Shown: piece after piece, positions 5,367-5,376 of the stretch
Layout: the number at the start of each line of letters is the position of its first letter
Position numbering within the stretch: the first letter of the stretch is position 1
NCBI GenBank assembly: GCA_033761815.1
Contig: JANRMF010000108.1
Coordinates: 1 to 5,376 of the forward strand
Reading direction: 5' to 3'
Origin: JANRKH01 sp033761815
GTDB taxonomy: Bacteria > Pseudomonadota > Alphaproteobacteria > Rickettsiales > Rickettsiaceae
DNA length: 5,376 nucleotides
The notes under the pieces: model-generated
What the model saw: only the letters and a program-made list of their open reading frames with translations
Database searches by the model: none
What the model was told of the DNA's origin: nothing
Made by a program: the position numbers and the translations under genes

Positions 5367-5376
5367 TTTTACTTTC

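Overview
The window reads as a stretch of chromosome from an AT-rich alphaproteobacterium, most likely an obligately intracellular Rickettsiales-type organism. The evidence is the low G+C (roughly one third by eye), A/T-ending codons, an alphaproteobacterial-style RppH (the InvA/NudH type), an alphaproteobacterial-type 'divergent polysaccharide deacetylase' directly upstream of it, and a single long RelA/SpoT homologue (RSH). No genus can be assigned from the sequence alone.

All four genes lie on the minus strand, so transcription runs from high to low coordinates. In that order they are: (1) a membrane-anchored divergent polysaccharide deacetylase-family protein (5366-4002) with a ~200-residue hydrophilic linker and a C-terminal domain lacking the usual metal ligands; (2) rppH, a Nudix RNA 5'-pyrophosphohydrolase (3997-3491), starting only 4 nt after the previous stop and so probably translationally coupled; (3) a ~400-nt intergenic region holding a compact, comparatively GC-rich palindromic repeat-like element (about 3240-3349) and a likely -10 box for the next gene; (4) an unrecognised 289-residue hydrophilic, cysteine-free protein (3088-2219) with a basic C-terminus; (5) a 142-nt leader/intergenic region with notable inverted repeats; (6) an RSH-type (p)ppGpp synthetase/hydrolase (2076 to beyond position 1) that is open for 692 codons and leaves the window inside its ACT domain.

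The deacetylase-rppH pair looks like part of a conserved alphaproteobacterial envelope/RNA-processing operon that begins outside the window. The RSH would make and degrade the stringent-response alarmone, and RppH starts 5'-end-dependent mRNA decay, so both act in growth-rate control of gene expression, but nothing here shows they are co-regulated. No CRISPR array, tRNA, rRNA, transposase or prophage gene was seen.

The observations most worth a second look are the RSH leader, where an anti-Shine-Dalgarno sequence sits in a hairpin loop and can pair with the RSH ribosome binding site; an unusual Asn-Phe-Gln-Asp in place of the Arg-x-Lys-Asp synthetase motif; the palindromic element at 3240-3349; and the orphan protein between rppH and the RSH gene.
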